The position numbers were made by a program, and so were the translations under genes. From positions 62,001 to 126,000 of the forward strand of contig JACGCN010000069.1 of the NCBI GenBank assembly GCA_014905825.1: DNA of 64,000 nucleotides. The letters run 5' to 3'. The notes beneath the pieces are model-generated. The model did no database searches. It saw only the letters and a list, made by a program, of their open reading frames with translations, and was not told the DNA's origin. The DNA is from Lyophyllum atratum (lineage: Eukaryota; Basidiomycota; Agaricomycetes; Agaricales; Lyophyllaceae). Below, piece after piece: positions 10,502 to 22,996 of this stretch (position 1 is its first letter; each line of letters starts with the position of its first letter).

Positions 10502-12706
10502 ATGATGTTCACCGCCTTCGTATCGCCTATCCTACTGCTCCTACCCTCTGTCGTAGATGCAGCCCGCCCTGTGGGCCATCGCGGCCACAACGACTGGAAC
10601 AAACCTTGTTTCGATGGTGAATGTTTTTACGATCTCCCGGACGCCGATAGACGAGGCACCGGATCCTTGAAACTAGTGAGTCTCGATTGTCCTTCTTTCT
10701 TTATAGTATCACTGATTCGACTACCATATACAGTGGGGATCTCCGAACGCGATTTCAGACATCACTACCGCTGCTGGCTGGACTATCATCGGCTGTTCTC
10801 CAGACGCCCTCGTCCAAGATATACGCATCGTTTGTAACAGCGATGAAGCTGAAGCCCGTTGCAATCATCTACATCGTTCCATTGGTGCTGTCGGGAAATT
10901 GGTTCGCCTTCCGGAGGAGGTATGCTATTGAATGAACTTCACGACCTTCGATTTCTGACACATTACTAACAGTGCGGCAAGAGTGCATTTGCCCGTGTAG
11001 CTAGAGCTTGGGTGCCGAAGGACCAATCTATTCCGAATGATATCGCACAACGCATCGCACGTCGCGCGGGCGTGCAGCCTCTTGTCATGGCGCTTACACT
11101 CGACACTAACTTTGCCGCGATCGACCCTGCGATGTGAGCATTTCCCTCCTCTACCAACATTTACGGAATCACACTCTGTTGCTAATACGCCATTACTTTT
11201 CGTTTTGAGAACTGGAGTAGTTTCTATCGCGATCACAGGATCGACCATTCCCGGTGCAGAGGGCAATTTGACAGTGACGCCACCGACTGCGATAGATCTC
11301 CGCAGAGGTCTTTTCTCTTGGATTAAGGACGCCTGGGACAGTAAGCTCTCTCTTCCTGATTAAGAGATATAAAGTAACCAACGTCGATTTCAAAGAGTTC
11401 AATAACTTCGACAAATCCATCACCGAGAATCTTCCGCCCCTCGATATTGTGAAAACCTTCCCCGTCTTCTCTCAATCAATCTCCTGCCCAGGTCCACCAG
11501 CATTCGACGCCTCCATCAAAACAGATATAAACGTGAATGCCCATGCCGTAGTCTCTCTTGGCGTAGCGGCAGTCGGGACCATCGTTCCTCCTGAATTGAC
11601 TGAGTTTGGCGCCTTCGTGGGCTTGGACGCGCAGCTGCAAGCTACACTTGCGCTCGTCGGCAATATTGCAGGTAGGGCGGATAGTGGCGAGCTCACCCTC
11701 TTTCAGACCGGCCTCCCAGGTCTGGATTTCCCTGGGTGAGCATCTCTCATCGTTTCTGACATTCTTCTCGGAATTGACAAATTGTATATACATAGAATCC
11801 TCACCATTGGGCCGACCTTCAAGATCATCGGCCAAGCAACAGCTAACATCGACATCGGCGTTGACATGAGGGCTGATCTCTCCTATACCATCTCCGGCGC
11901 GAAAATTCTCTTCCCTCCCATCCCCGACACGGCTTCCACAGGCATCTTTACCCCTGGCACCGCACGTGTGTAAACTTTCGATGCATATGCCAACTCATGA
12001 GTCACTTCTAATATACCCTTCACCAGCTCTGAAGCTCTCTGTGAGCGGTAATCTCGCCTCTACTGCCTCCGCCTTCGCGCACATTACGCCCCGCATTGAC
12101 CTGGGCATCAGCGCGCTCGGCGGCATCGCCGAGGCGACCGCCTTCGTCAACCTCGACGCCAGCGCCTCCGTTAACATGAATCTCAACGCTGATGGCAATG
12201 CGGGAGGTACCATCGATACCCCTACCGGTGACACGAGTGGCGGCGCGAGTGCCAGTGTGACCGGATGCATTAGGGCGGATGCAGGTCTGCACGCGAACGT
12301 TGGGGCTGATGCGTCGTTTTTCGCTCTGTTTGATAAGTCGACGGTGGTCTCCTTGTTCGCGGAAGACTGGGAGGTGTTCCAGGTATGTCACGAGCTCTGT
12401 CTTGTTCGAATTCGTACCGGTCCTTACTCACTGCTGACGCAGGAATGTTTCGCTGCTCAAACCCAATCTGGAAACATCGCCATCGCCGGATCGGTGCGGG
12501 CACCGTTGACGCCGATATTCAGTCGGACCCTCACGCCAGTATTAACACCACCGGTGACACCGGTGATTACTTTCCCTCTGCTGGCGCCGCGACCTACCCG
12601 AACTGTACTCACGCCACTGCCAAGAAGTTTGGCCAAAGAAAGTCGTGATTTATCGTTTGCGTGCCCATCCTGGGGTGATGATGCGCCAATGGTTCCTGTG
12701 GTGTAA
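10502..12706 (+). CDS. Large secreted protein, basidiomycete domain of unknown function (DUF7223-like)
   Basis: The start ATG at 10502 gives the signal peptide MMFTAFVSPILLLLPSVVDA. Next come a Cys-containing segment (KPCFDGECFYDLPD), a WGSPNAISDITTAAGWTIIG segment with Cys residues and RIVCNSDEAEARC, CGKSAFARVARAW, then a long beta-rich, Ala/Val/Gly-rich region (AVVSLGVAAVGTIVPPELTE; GPTFKIIGQATANIDIGVDM; SALGGIAEATAFVNLDASAS) and TGCIRADAGLHANVGADAS. This order is what I recall from large secreted or surface proteins of mushrooms; the function is unknown. About seven introns of 50-70 bases. The last exon after EVFQ is uncertain. The phase-correct frame gives ECFAAQTQSGNIAIAGSV then Pro/Thr-rich sequence to 12706, while a second frame in the same exon (ending 12648) looks more protein-like. 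Confidence 0.7.
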
Positions 12707-13140
12707 GCCTTACTCGATATGTTAGTCATTCATCTGGTGCGGTACTCGGGGTTGTACTTGTATTTTCGTAACCCGTGTATAGCGTTAACTGGAAATGTAT
12801 AAGAGGGTAAATCCCTGCTACGAGCAGGTCAAATAGCAGCTTCCGTCCTTGAGTAACTGCTGCAGTGCTGGCCAGGTTTCGAAGGTTCGAGATGACCGGG
12901 GTTTCCTGGCGGCAGAAGATCCAAGTAGGCACTTGATTGATAACTTTTATCACATATACCAATTACCCACCCATAGCAGGTGAAGAATGCTCGCTGAACA
13001 TCATTCTTCTATTCGGTCGATGTGTATCGCAGGGCAAAAGCAATTTGACTTGGGCGCTGGATTCGAAATTCCCGTCTTGGCCTGAAGAAGGGGCTTAGGG
13101 CCTGACGCGAAGCCGAATCGAATACCTGCCGAGAAGACCT
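12707..13140. other. Intergenic, 3' flank of the secreted-protein gene
   Basis: No gene seen. The sequence leads into the tandem repeat that starts at about 13141. Confidence 0.4.
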
Positions 13141-13680
13141 GTGTCAAAACACCAGGTAAGCATGTAAGGCATCATGTAAAATATATTGCAGCCTTCCAAG
13201 ATTTCCAGTAAGTCAAAGAGCGGTAGGGTGAAGGTGGGCTGACTTCGTTAGGGTTTGGAGAGGCCTTTTTGACCGCCCAGAATGCGTGTTTCTGTGTTAA
13301 AACAGCAGGAGAGCATGTAAGGCGCCATGTAAAATATATTGCAACATTCTAGGAGCGGTAAAAATTTTCTGGTAAGTCAGAGAGCGGTAGGGGGAGGGTG
13401 CGCTGACCTTGTTAGAGTTTGGAGAGGCCTTTTTGACCACCCAGGATGGGTGTTTCTGTGTTAAAACACCAGGAGAGCATGTAGGGCATCACTCAAAATA
13501 TATTGCAACACTCTAAGAGTGGTAAAAAATTTCTAGTAAGTCAAAGAGCGGTAGGGGGAGGGTGGGCTGACCTTGTTAGAGCTTGGAGAGGCCTTTTTGA
13601 CCGCCCAGGATGGGTGTTTCTGTGTTAAAACACCAGGTAAGCATGTAACACATCATGTAAAATATATTGCGGCCTTCTGA
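13141..13680. repeat. Tandem repeat, about 160-bp unit, three full copies plus a partial fourth
   Basis: Units begin with GTGTTAAAACACCAGG at about 13141, 13294, 13458 and 13622, so the periods are 153, 164 and 164 bases. Each full unit contains GCATGTAA, AAAATATATTGC, AGAGCGGTAGGG, GGAGAGGCCTTTTTGACC and GGGTGTTTCTGTG. The first unit lacks the short stretch TCTAGGAGCGGTAAA found in the second, which explains its shorter length. The fourth unit stops after the ATATATTGC block. No open frame runs through the array. It looks like a minisatellite, or a tandemly amplified piece of an old mobile element. Confidence 0.9.
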
Positions 13681-15200
13681 GAGGCGTCAGAAACTGTCAG
13701 TCGGTCACACCAAGGTAAGGGGATGCAGTTGACCGGAATACGTTGTCCCCAAAAAGTAAGAGGAAGTGAGTGGCATCAATTCACATCACATTGGGGGTAA
13801 GTATACTACTGCATCAGAGAACTCTTAACTACGGGAATTTCAGATCTTAGAACATGTCTCTCTCACTTAAAACTGAGGTTATTCCGCATGAGAGATAGCC
13901 ATCATGCAGAATAGCGAATCGCGCTTCAACGCGTCGAGCGCGTTGCGTACAAGTATTTACGCGCTCAAACGGGAAGGTTGAGACCAGGATTGTATAGCTT
14001 CCACATGTGCTGTGTTTTTAATTTCTACATATATAGGGTCCTAATTGTACATAGAAGCAGATAGTACATAGCCCAGAGCTTAGTGGTTGACCCCCCGGAT
14101 GTTATACAGGCATTCGTGCCAACATCGACGCGTTGTTTACAAGTGTTGACGGCTCGAGTGAGATTACAGGAAGTTGAAGTCAAGTTGAAGTAGGTATGGA
14201 AACACAAATTAGTTATGGTTGTGTGTATCCTTAGGGATGTATCATTCGTGTCTACCATACTATTTTATCTCATTTAGCAGCACGAGAGACATATGCGAGG
14301 GTCTACCGTCTGGGTTGCGATTATCTCACGGCGGTCACGTGTACGGCTCACATGCCGAATGTCCAAGAATGTCAAGTCTTTTGGCTATGTAACTTGTAAG
14401 ACCTCGTTCGATAACACTCCCCGATTCTAGTGGTCAGCTGAGCAAGCAAGGGAATACTGAACGGTGACGGTTGATCTCGTACTCCACCGCTATCGCTGTC
14501 AACATGTTTCAGGCCCTGCGTGCAACCTGCGTGACGCGCATTCTTCACGTGGCGGACACCTGCACCTTAGCACGTATCCAAGATTTGGCACTCTCAGACG
14601 CAATCCGCGGTGATTGACGTCCCTCGCGTCAGCACAGTAGAGGTTTCGGCTGCAGTGATTCAATGCGAAGGTGTGTACTCCGACAGTACAATTGCCTTCA
14701 GATATATTTTGTTTGGTAGGCAGGCTCCAACATGATCAGTGAAGGGGAGGCAAGAGCCCAGGCGATAGTTGCGGTAAGCTTGGGTAAGTGGCAGAAATTG
14801 GTCGGTGCATAGCTTGGTCCCACTAATACAATGATCCTTCAAGATATACATAATTTGAGCCGCGTTAGCTTCAAACACGAGTCCAAAAGCACGACTATCA
14901 ATAACTTACGTGGGCTTTGGGCCAGTTTTGTAACATAACACGTTGACCAACACGCTGCGGTAGGCGGTGAACAAAACATGAATTATTTCAGCGGACCGGC
15001 GGGAATTCTGTCTCACTTTTACATAAAGGCAAGCCTCGTGTCATTTTTCATCACATACACGCAGCGTACATGCTAAGCACCGGAAGCGAACGGAAGGCAC
15101 GAGTATTCTACTTACCCCCGAAAATGCCTCCACTTGATCACAGCACCCTCCTTCCTCTAACAACCTGAACAGCGCCGACGGGCGAGGTTGTCGAGGCTTG
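13681..15200. other. Gene-poor AT-rich intergenic region
   Basis: No coding region is supported. A GCG-rich near-palindrome (AACGCGTCGAGCGCGTT) sits at about 13928-13944, and a related sequence (ACGCGTTGTTTACAAGTGTT) near 14128-14147 suggests an old local duplication. Confidence 0.35.
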
Positions 15201-15208
15201 ATATATAA
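15201..15208 (+). promoter_or_regulatory. Likely TATA box of the bestrophin-like gene
   Basis: ATATATAA about 118 bases upstream of the ATG at 15326. Another TATATATA at 15311-15318 lies only a few bases before that ATG, too close to serve it. Confidence 0.4.
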
Positions 15209-15325
15209 CCTCGTCAGCCGGGAGTTTCAAAGTTGATTGAGACGTGCGGCGTGCCTCCCTTTTGCGTCTTCGGAGCATCATAAAAAGGATAGTTTGACGC
15301 GCCATTGGCATATATATACGTCCAG

Positions 15326-17419
15326 ATGTCGCACAACATTCCGGTACCACCATCAACAGTGCGCCTAATTTCATTTTTCTGTCCTACCAAATGCGTTAAT
15401 CCTTGTCTCTGGCAGCGAGCGGAAGCGCACGTCCCTCGACGGGGTTTTCAAACTTCTTTCTTCAATGCGCTAGTCGCGACAGCCCTGTTTCGATGCTGGC
15501 ATATCCTCCTTTTCTTCGCCACATGGGCCACCCTTATTTCCGTTCTCAATGCACAAGGCCATGAGTTGTTTATAGAGCCCACACTTCTGACAGTGTATGT
15601 GGCACGACCTTCGGCTTGGTGCTAATGGACTGACTGATAGGTCTTTCGCAGAGCTGGTACGGTCTTGGGTTTCGTGATATCATACAGGACAACCGCGTCG
15701 TTCGAGCGGTACAATGAGGGCAGGAGGTTGTGGTCGCAAGTGATTATAGCGAATCGCACCTTTGCGCGGACGACTTGGTTCCACATTCCTGGTACGTTCT
15801 CAATTAATTTCTCAAGAATCGACATTTAACTGAGTTACGTTTAGATCAGCCTGCAACGGTAGAAATAACGGCGGATGAAATGGCTTCACGATCCATGATA
15901 GAAAAAAAGACCGTGATCAATCTTTTAGAAGCATATGCGATTTCCCTCAAGCATTACCTTCGGGGCGAGGAGGGCATTTACTATCAGTAAACGTCTCTCT
16001 AATCTCGCCGGTTGACTTCGATACTGAACCAGACTTCCAGGGACCTCTACCACTTGATCAAGTTCCTTCCCCCATACGCCCTACCCGCAGGCATTCCCCC
16101 GGAATCTGACCTGAGGTCGCAAGAATTCATGAACCAAGTCGCCAGCCCCGAAAACCCCGTGCTCCCCACGTCACCTAGTTCCAACTCCTCCCTTCACCAA
16201 CGGAGCCATGCTTCCTTCACCGAGCTGCTCCCTGCTCCCGTGACGTCACCAGCCTCGAGGACAACCACGTTCCCGAGGCGGCCGGCTCGACCGCCCCACC
16301 AGACTAAAACCACATTGTCTCAAGGCAACGAGAAATTCCTGCTGCCTGCGCGGATGCCACCGAAGTACCACATCTTCGACCTGTTCCCATTCTCGCTGTT
16401 CGTGAAGTGGCTTACGAAACGTGGGCGGGAGATGAAGGGCATGAAGGCTGCGAAGCTCAGGGCAAAGATGCGCCAGAACGCGGTGACGCACAATTTGCCG
16501 CTGGAGATATCACTGTACCTGGTGCGTATCTGATATTTGTGAACTTCTCCGCTGGGGTGCTGAGAAAATGGACAGAGCTCGTACATTGCCGCGTTGCAGA
16601 ATAGGAAGCAGGCTGATGCGCAGACAATCAGTGTGTTGGATCTGATTCATTTTGCGACGCACTGACTAATGTATCTTCGTGTAGATGCACTCCTGCAGTC
16701 TCTGAATCTGCTTGTGGACGCGCTCGCTGGTCTGGAACGCATCCTCACGAACCCGATCCCCTTCTCGTGAGCATGCCCGATTGTCTCATGCTTCCCATGC
16801 TAACTGCCACCGTGAAAAGGTACTCTATCCATCTCTGGGTAGTCACTGACATCTACTGCTTCATCTTGGTACGACCTCACACTTGATACATCACGCTACG
16901 TTAACTGACCATCATTTTGGTTCGTAAAGCCATTACAAATTTGGGATTCCCTGAGATGGCTAACAATTCCTGGGACTGTGATTCTTGTAAGCCGGCGTTA
17001 CTCTCAACCACAGTGATTCTTTGACTGACGAGGTCCTAGTCTTTCATGTTTTTCGGGTTCTTGGTCGCTGGTGAAGAAATCGAAAGTGAACCTTCGTCTT
17101 CGTTCATTCTGGATCAATAACTAACGTCCCCATAGATCCTTTCGAATACGACAAAAATGATCTGGTACGCCGCTCGATAATCGGCTCGTCTGTGATACAC
17201 TGACAGTTCTATTAGAATCTCGACCATTTCACGCACAACATCATCCGTAAAGAATTGCAGGCCATCACATCAGCCCCCGCTCCTGATCCCGCCAACTGGG
17301 CGTTCACCGCGGAGAACGACCTTCTTTTCTCCGGTTCCTCTGGTGGCGAATGTATTTCCCCGCTCGAGTGGATGAAGAGAGGTCATGTAGAGATGCAGAA
17401 GACTATGAACAACGTCTGA
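15326..17419 (+). CDS. Bestrophin-type (UPF0187/RFP-TM) anion channel
   Basis: The exons give RRGFQTSFFNALVATALFRC (first membrane segment), then AGTVLGFVISYRTTASFERY and NEGRRLWSQVI, the hallmark bestrophin/UPF0187 block. A cytosolic region follows with a low-complexity Pro/Ser-rich loop of about 100 residues (16120-16330). The C-terminal half has DALLQSLNLLVDALAGLERI, SFMFFGFLVAGEEIE, NPFEYDKNDLNLDHFTHNII and RKELQAI. The E-x-PFxYDxNDL motif is the conserved family signature. These proteins form pentameric Cl- or other anion channels in the plasma or organelle membrane. The gene has nine or more small introns and ends at TGA 17417-17419. The start is the first ATG in frame with the conserved block; an intron within the first 100 bases cannot be excluded. 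Confidence 0.85.
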
Positions 17420-18275
17420 AGGCCATCTTCAGGACGACCCCAGTTCTCTTGCTTCTCATCCGACATTTCTCTGCTTCCATATGCATGGCTTCCACACAAA
17501 CATCTTCACCATACCCACATACACACTACATGTTTTGTTCTCGCTATTGACGTTAGACATTGCTATTTATTTACATGATGACCACGTCTCTCGCTCATTT
17601 GTCTTATTACTGGCGACAAGGTAGTACACGGTTACAATTCGTGTCGATCCTGGACGCTCTTGAGAAGACGACATCATTTATAGAGAATAAGATTGAACAT
17701 GCTTGAATATGAATCGATACAGTGATACACGGATTGTCGGATTGTCCATGTTTTAGGCCCCAATGTTGATTAGATTGCTGATAACGTTGTACCGGATTTT
17801 GCCGGCGAGTCGTCACCTGCCTTTAGACCTCATTCTTGGTGACCGTGAATCGACAGTGGCTTAAATCGCGTTACACATTTCTTTGGCTTATCGAGGGATA
17901 ACTAAACGCAAAACGAGGGTCATTCATGCGAGGGTACCAGATAAACAGGAAATCCAGAGCCGCTCTCGATCTCTCTCTCTGCTTCCAAGGCTGCTTCCAC
18001 CAAGCCCTCTCTCATTTCGACGCGTGCCAAGAAGCTCTTGCAGAGAACTGCATACACTGGTCTCACGGCTTCTCCACGTCTCTACCGTTTCTTTCCTCGC
18101 TGATTTGGCTATTTACGTTTCTTGACGTACTAGAATCATAGACGAAGTTCGGTCCAGGTTTGATCCTGTCTAGCAATCGCAATCTCTATCCGATGCCTGG
18201 AATTTCCGAGGCAATACCACCGTACTTAAGGTGGCTGGGGTGAGCTCACCATTTATCTCCCACCCCCCGTTGCTG
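17420..18275. other. Intergenic between channel and P450 genes
   Basis: Holds the 3' flank of the channel gene and the promoter of the P450 gene. No other gene seen. Confidence 0.45.
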
Positions 18276-20383
18276 ATGATTTCCTTCCTCATCCTTTCTA
18301 GCTGCGCATTGTTCTGGTTGTGGTCCAGGTTCACTCCAAAGAAGCATCCTGCGCTTCCCCCAGGGCCACCGGCCGATCCTCTCATCGGACACCTGCGACT
18401 CATCCCTAGCCGTCGCCCAGAGACCTTGTTCTACGAATGGGGTAAAGTATACGGTACATTAGTCTTCTGCCCCACACATTCGCGATGCTTAGAACAGAAT
18501 ATTTAGGCAACGTGATGTACCTTCATGTCCTCGGAAGACCGATCATTGTCTTGAATAGCGTCGAGGCAGCCGTGGACCTTCTAGATAAGAGAAGTGCAAA
18601 TTATAGTGACAGACCTGGATTTGCCTTATACAAACTGTGCGGAGTAACGTTTCTTTCCCGAAGTTCCCTTCTGATATATACACAGCATGGGTTGGGGGCG
18701 AAACGTCACATTCATGGGCTACGGAAAAAGGTTCCAGAAACACAGAAAACTGTTGCAGAATTACCTTAACGCGAACAAGTGCATTACGTATCAGCCCATC
18801 CAAACTCGAGAGGCCCATGTTTTCCTCCAAAACATTCTGTCGGAGGAGGCTAAGTGGGATAATTTTATACAGAGGAAAGTCTATCTTTTGTTGTTGCAGG
18901 ACCGGGTTAGGGTTTAAGCATGTATACTCCGCAGGTTCTCGACCGCAATCGTAACCAGGATAGCCTACGGACATCAAGTCATCGCTGACGATCCTTACGT
19001 ACATATCACCGAAGGTGCGAGCTACGCGTTCAATAACAGTGGACCACCTGGAAACACGCCCGTTGACTTTTTTCCGATTCGTGAGTCGTAGCCCTTTGCG
19101 TTGAGGTATCAACGCTAATAATGCCAACAGTGCGATACTTTCCGTCTTGGTTCCCGGGCGCGTATTATGCAGGGTTCGCTCGTGACAACAAACTTTCGAT
19201 CGATACCTTGCACCAGTATCCCTTCGAACGTGTCAAGAAGAACATGGTTCGCAACTTCTCTTTCCAAATTGTTTTCGTCGCCAATCATGCACTAGATAGA
19301 AGGGAAAGCAAGGTCCTCATTCCTATCAGATCAACTAGAGTCGTTGTATCTTGAAGGGGCTATTGGTTCGGATGACGTTTTGGACATTCAGGGTGCTGCT
19401 GGTGTGATGTACTGCGCGGGAGCGGACACGGTGAGCTATATTGCAGGCTGGTCAATTTATCTGATCTCCCAAGTAGACGTGGTCGACCGCGTCGTTTCTA
19501 TTCTTAGCCATGTTACTTCATCCAGAAAGTCAAGCCCAAGCGCATGAAGAGATAGATGCTGTCATTGGTTCTGGACGCCTCCCGGAATTCTGTGACAGGA
19601 GTTCACTGCCATATTTGGAGTGCGTCTTACAAGAAACCATGAGGTGCGTATCGTGGACGTGTGACCTGATCTATATCTAACGTCGAACTCGGAACTTGGA
19701 AGGCTGTATGCTGCTGTGCCGTTAGGTCAGTCTGCTTGTGCATCTACCTCAGAGCTTTCTCGCCGACGGTTTATAGTCCCGCAGGGGTTCCACATCGTTC
19801 ATTGGATGATGACGTATACCGAGGAATGTTCATTCCTGCGGGATCCCTCGTGATTGCGAATACAAGGCGTGAACTCTTCATTATTGTAGCGCCAAGCTCG
19901 AACTCACATGTATATTCGGCTATCCAGAGGTATGACGCTTGATGGCAAGGTTTACGCGAATCCGCATGCCTTCAATCCTTCTCGGTATCTGCCCAAACCA
20001 GAGGGAAATGACGAGCCGTACCCCAGCGGACCCTTCGGATTCGGTCGCAGGTATGTTGTCCTCCAGTCATGGTCATGGCAGAATGATCACCGGACTAGAA
20101 TCTGTCCAGGACGTCATCTTGCCGACGCTAGTCTTTGGATCCTCCTAGCGTCAGTCTTAGCCACTTTCAAAGTGACAAAAGCTATTGGCGACGATGGTAA
20201 GGAAATTACGCCTGAAATCACCTTGAGTTGCGGAATCACAAGGTAATGACGTCCCGTCTTTCTTGGCCTATCCACGCTTTGACCACCTACAGTCACCCGA
20301 GCGCCTTCCAATGTCGTATCCGACCTCGAAATGAGAAGGCAAAGGCCTTGATTATACAAGCAGACACTTGGGACAGTTACTAA
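18276..20383 (+). CDS. Cytochrome P450 monooxygenase (basidiomycete, CYP64/OrdA-like clan)
   Basis: The ATG at 18276 begins MISFLILSSCALFWLWSRF, an N-terminal membrane anchor, followed by the proline hinge LPPGPPADPLIGHLRLIP. Further landmarks are NVMYLHVLGRPIIVLNS, NVTFMGYGKRFQKHRKLL (C-helix WR-like), the I-helix oxygen-binding motif AGADT (19416-19430), ExxR as ETMR (from 19633), GVPHRSLDDDVYRG, and the haem loop FGFGRR-ICPGRHLAD split by an intron at 20051-20098, with the Cys ligand just after it. It ends SHPSAFQCRIRPR...TWDSY TAA. All core motifs are intact and the splice phases agree, so it should be active. It acts on the ER membrane with a P450 reductase; the substrate is unknown. I see no secondary-metabolite backbone gene beside it. 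Confidence 0.9.
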
Positions 20384-20826
20384 CTACGTCTTCCTAACAA
20401 TTCATCCCTCTTCGTCAATAATGGTGTCCGCAAAGGAGATCCCGCAAAACTCTGGATGTCTATGAGAATCCGTCAGGCTCGACCCTCACTCATATCCAGC
20501 CCCCCTTTGATTCCAGGCCATCCTGTCCTGTCAACTTTCACTGTTGTACGACAATGATCACATCTATAAGGCTTGCACATAAAGTCATGTAGCCAAAATC
20601 AGATTTTCAGTCTGTCGGAGAGTACGGATGCATCAACCACTCACTGTACGCTATCACCGGGTAGAGAAATTTAAGTCTCCATGGGATCTGATTGCTATAT
20701 ACATCAAAGGCAAAATGGACTAGTAGTAGACGACATCGCTCACCTTGAAATAACAGGATAGATGCTTTGAAAGCGCCTAGAGCCAATCCCTCAAGCCGTG
20801 CTCCTTGCAATTTCCGCGATACTTAC

Positions 20827-21155
20827 AATGCGATACCAGAACGGATGTCTTCGGAACATAGCTGTTCTGACTGACTCGGAGTATCCTCAATCATCTTCTT
20901 GAGCACTCCAAAGTTCGATCGTATCGACGGCATGAAGAAAGAGGGCCGGTGGCCACGTCGATCGTGATCCAGAGGGAGCACTCCATGGTCCAGGGGACTG
21001 ATACCCTCTGCAACTCTCGCTTGATAGACTGGTTCAGGATAAAAAGGGCGCGGAAGCATGCCTAATGTGGCACGAAATTCTGATGCCTTCGGGATGGAAG
21101 GCGTAGAAGTTACGAGCCATCGAGAACTAGATGTATGGTGCCACTCTATGTACAT
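20827..21155 (-). CDS. Hypothetical coding exon, possible gene fragment
   Basis: The minus-strand frame from ATG 21155 reads MYIEWHHTSSSRWLVTS through ARVAEGISPLDHGVLPL to LCSEDIRSGIA and meets a strong donor (TT|GTAAGTATC) at 20826. I do not recognise it and could not find a convincing second exon. It could be a short real gene, a remnant or chance. Confidence 0.25.
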
Positions 21156-22840
21156 AGGTCATGACGGGAGAAAAACGGTGATTGTGAGTCTGTTGTGAGC
21201 TGTGGGGTCACCCTACGCCAGGGTGGTCTGTGGGCATAGTGGTCACCATACTGGCCGCGTCATCACTATCGTTGTTTGGCTCAAGCAGTCCCAGCCAAAC
21301 ACATCTCAAGTTGTCACTTCTTGCGCACCACCTCGCCACCACCCTGTCATCCATCGCCCCATATCGCCCTTTCCTCATGCGTCTCCAACTTTGGCGGTCT
21401 AGTGGGCTCCGGCGCAACGCCGGTTGCTCTGAGTGCCATGTCAACTCCAATATGATTCTGAGATCGCAATACAGTGGGACAGATGTCGTATAAGCAACGT
21501 ATAAGTCTCTTCCTTTTCACGCTTCTCCTTCTGATTGTTTCGCTGCCCACAGAAACAAGCGCTGTCTTCTGTTTGAAGGGGGCCTTTCACGCTTGACGAA
21601 GGTTTATCATCACCGTGAGTAGACCGTACCAGCTGTCACCGACATGTCTCATTAACGCACTACTGTTATCACAACAGCTGCCGGTATCTTGGAAACTATG
21701 GCTCGGGATCTCGAAGCAGATGATTAAGGATAGACTGCTGCTCTATGGCGATGTCCACGTCACGCGACAACTCGATCGCTGAGCGCGTTGGGTCGACCAC
21801 TGGATGTTGATCTACAACGGGGAAGCATGGACAGGGAACACCCCTTCGTGTCTCTCGCTCGTCTCCTCTACGCAGTATCGATGAGTCCGGCCAGTTCTCG
21901 TCGAACCAGGTGTCCATTGCTTCGCCTCTTCCTGTTGTACGTCAACCTATCTCCGGACGAGCCGGCACGCGTTAGGAAGTGGTCGTTGCATGCCTGTGCC
22001 ACCTGTTCGGGGTCTGACACGGGATCGATGGGGATGACGAAACTATGGAATAAGAAATCTGGGGACAGAGACCAGAGGCGACGGCAGATGAATTAGTTCT
22101 CACCGAACTTCTAGAGGCCCTGCTCGGGCCGCTTGGCCGACGATCATCATGGAGCCTGGGTTAGGCCTCATCTTGTTCATCTCGTCCTCAAAACGTCCAG
22201 GGGAACACTGGGCGGCACTCGAATGACAGGCAGAGTAGGAGTTGGATCATGATGCAACGGCTACGTGAGGTTATTTTTACAATGCCTGTGTTACCTTGTG
22301 CTGATCGGCCAGGAATTTCGTTTAGCTCATTTACCTCCGCTTCGGAATTCAGGCTCTTGGAGATAAACAACATTGAATTATAGGTTCTATTTCATTTCAC
22401 GAAATTGGGATTTTCGACTGATCAGCCTGAATCGTCATCAGGTACCAGGTTCCTCTATCGACACGTAAGAATGCGTGTCACTGGTTATCTGGCGACTTCC
22501 CGATGGCCTTCGATAACATTCGGTCCTCTCCGCTTCCTTCCTGGCACCTGTGACGGTTTGGGAGTCAGGATCTGTAGTACGACCATTACCTGTGGTTCGT
22601 TGTCCACACACGTTTTCCATGTTACCAGGGCGTCATACATTCGAATTTGTTCTGCTCCAGCATTCCCCGTCATAAACGTACAGAACCTAGGCAACGGATG
22701 AGAAAAACAGGCCGGGATTATGGTTAGAAGGTTGCGTAGATTTGAGGATGACGGCCGCACCAACTGGTCTCGAGAGGGATACAAGTATTGACACGTGTGG
22801 GACCAAAAGAAATGGGCCTCGAGGCTCAGGCTGGGAAAAA
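21156..22840. other. Long intergenic stretch, no supported gene
   Basis: Several open frames of 60-100 codons overlap on both strands without coding character or good splice sites. Nothing is annotated here. Confidence 0.35.
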
Positions 22841-22883
22841 GCGGAGCTTTACATAACCGAGAGCTCCGCGCTCTAAGCTCCGC
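22841..22883. promoter_or_regulatory. Dyad-symmetric element: GCGGAGCT with two copies of AGCTCCGC
   Basis: GCGGAGCT at 22841-22848 is followed by its exact reverse complement AGCTCCGC at 22862-22869 and again at 22876-22883, about 115 bases upstream of the ATG at 22997. It could be a binding site for a dimeric regulator or a hairpin in the 5' leader. Confidence 0.4.
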
Positions 22884-22996
22884 ATGGTTACCTCTTATAT
22901 CTGTGTTTGTTAGTTTCCATTTACTTCTTTTTTATCAACCTTCCCGCCCCGTGTTCGACCACACATTTGTCCATTCCTCCTCAAGAGCCTCCGATC

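Noticed and set aside
19850..19931. GC-AG intron in the P450 gene (ACAAG|GCGTGA)
   Set aside because: A GT donor two bases further on (GGC|GTGAAC) with the acceptor CAGAG gives a correct in-phase join reading NTRRMTLDGK, so no GC donor is needed.
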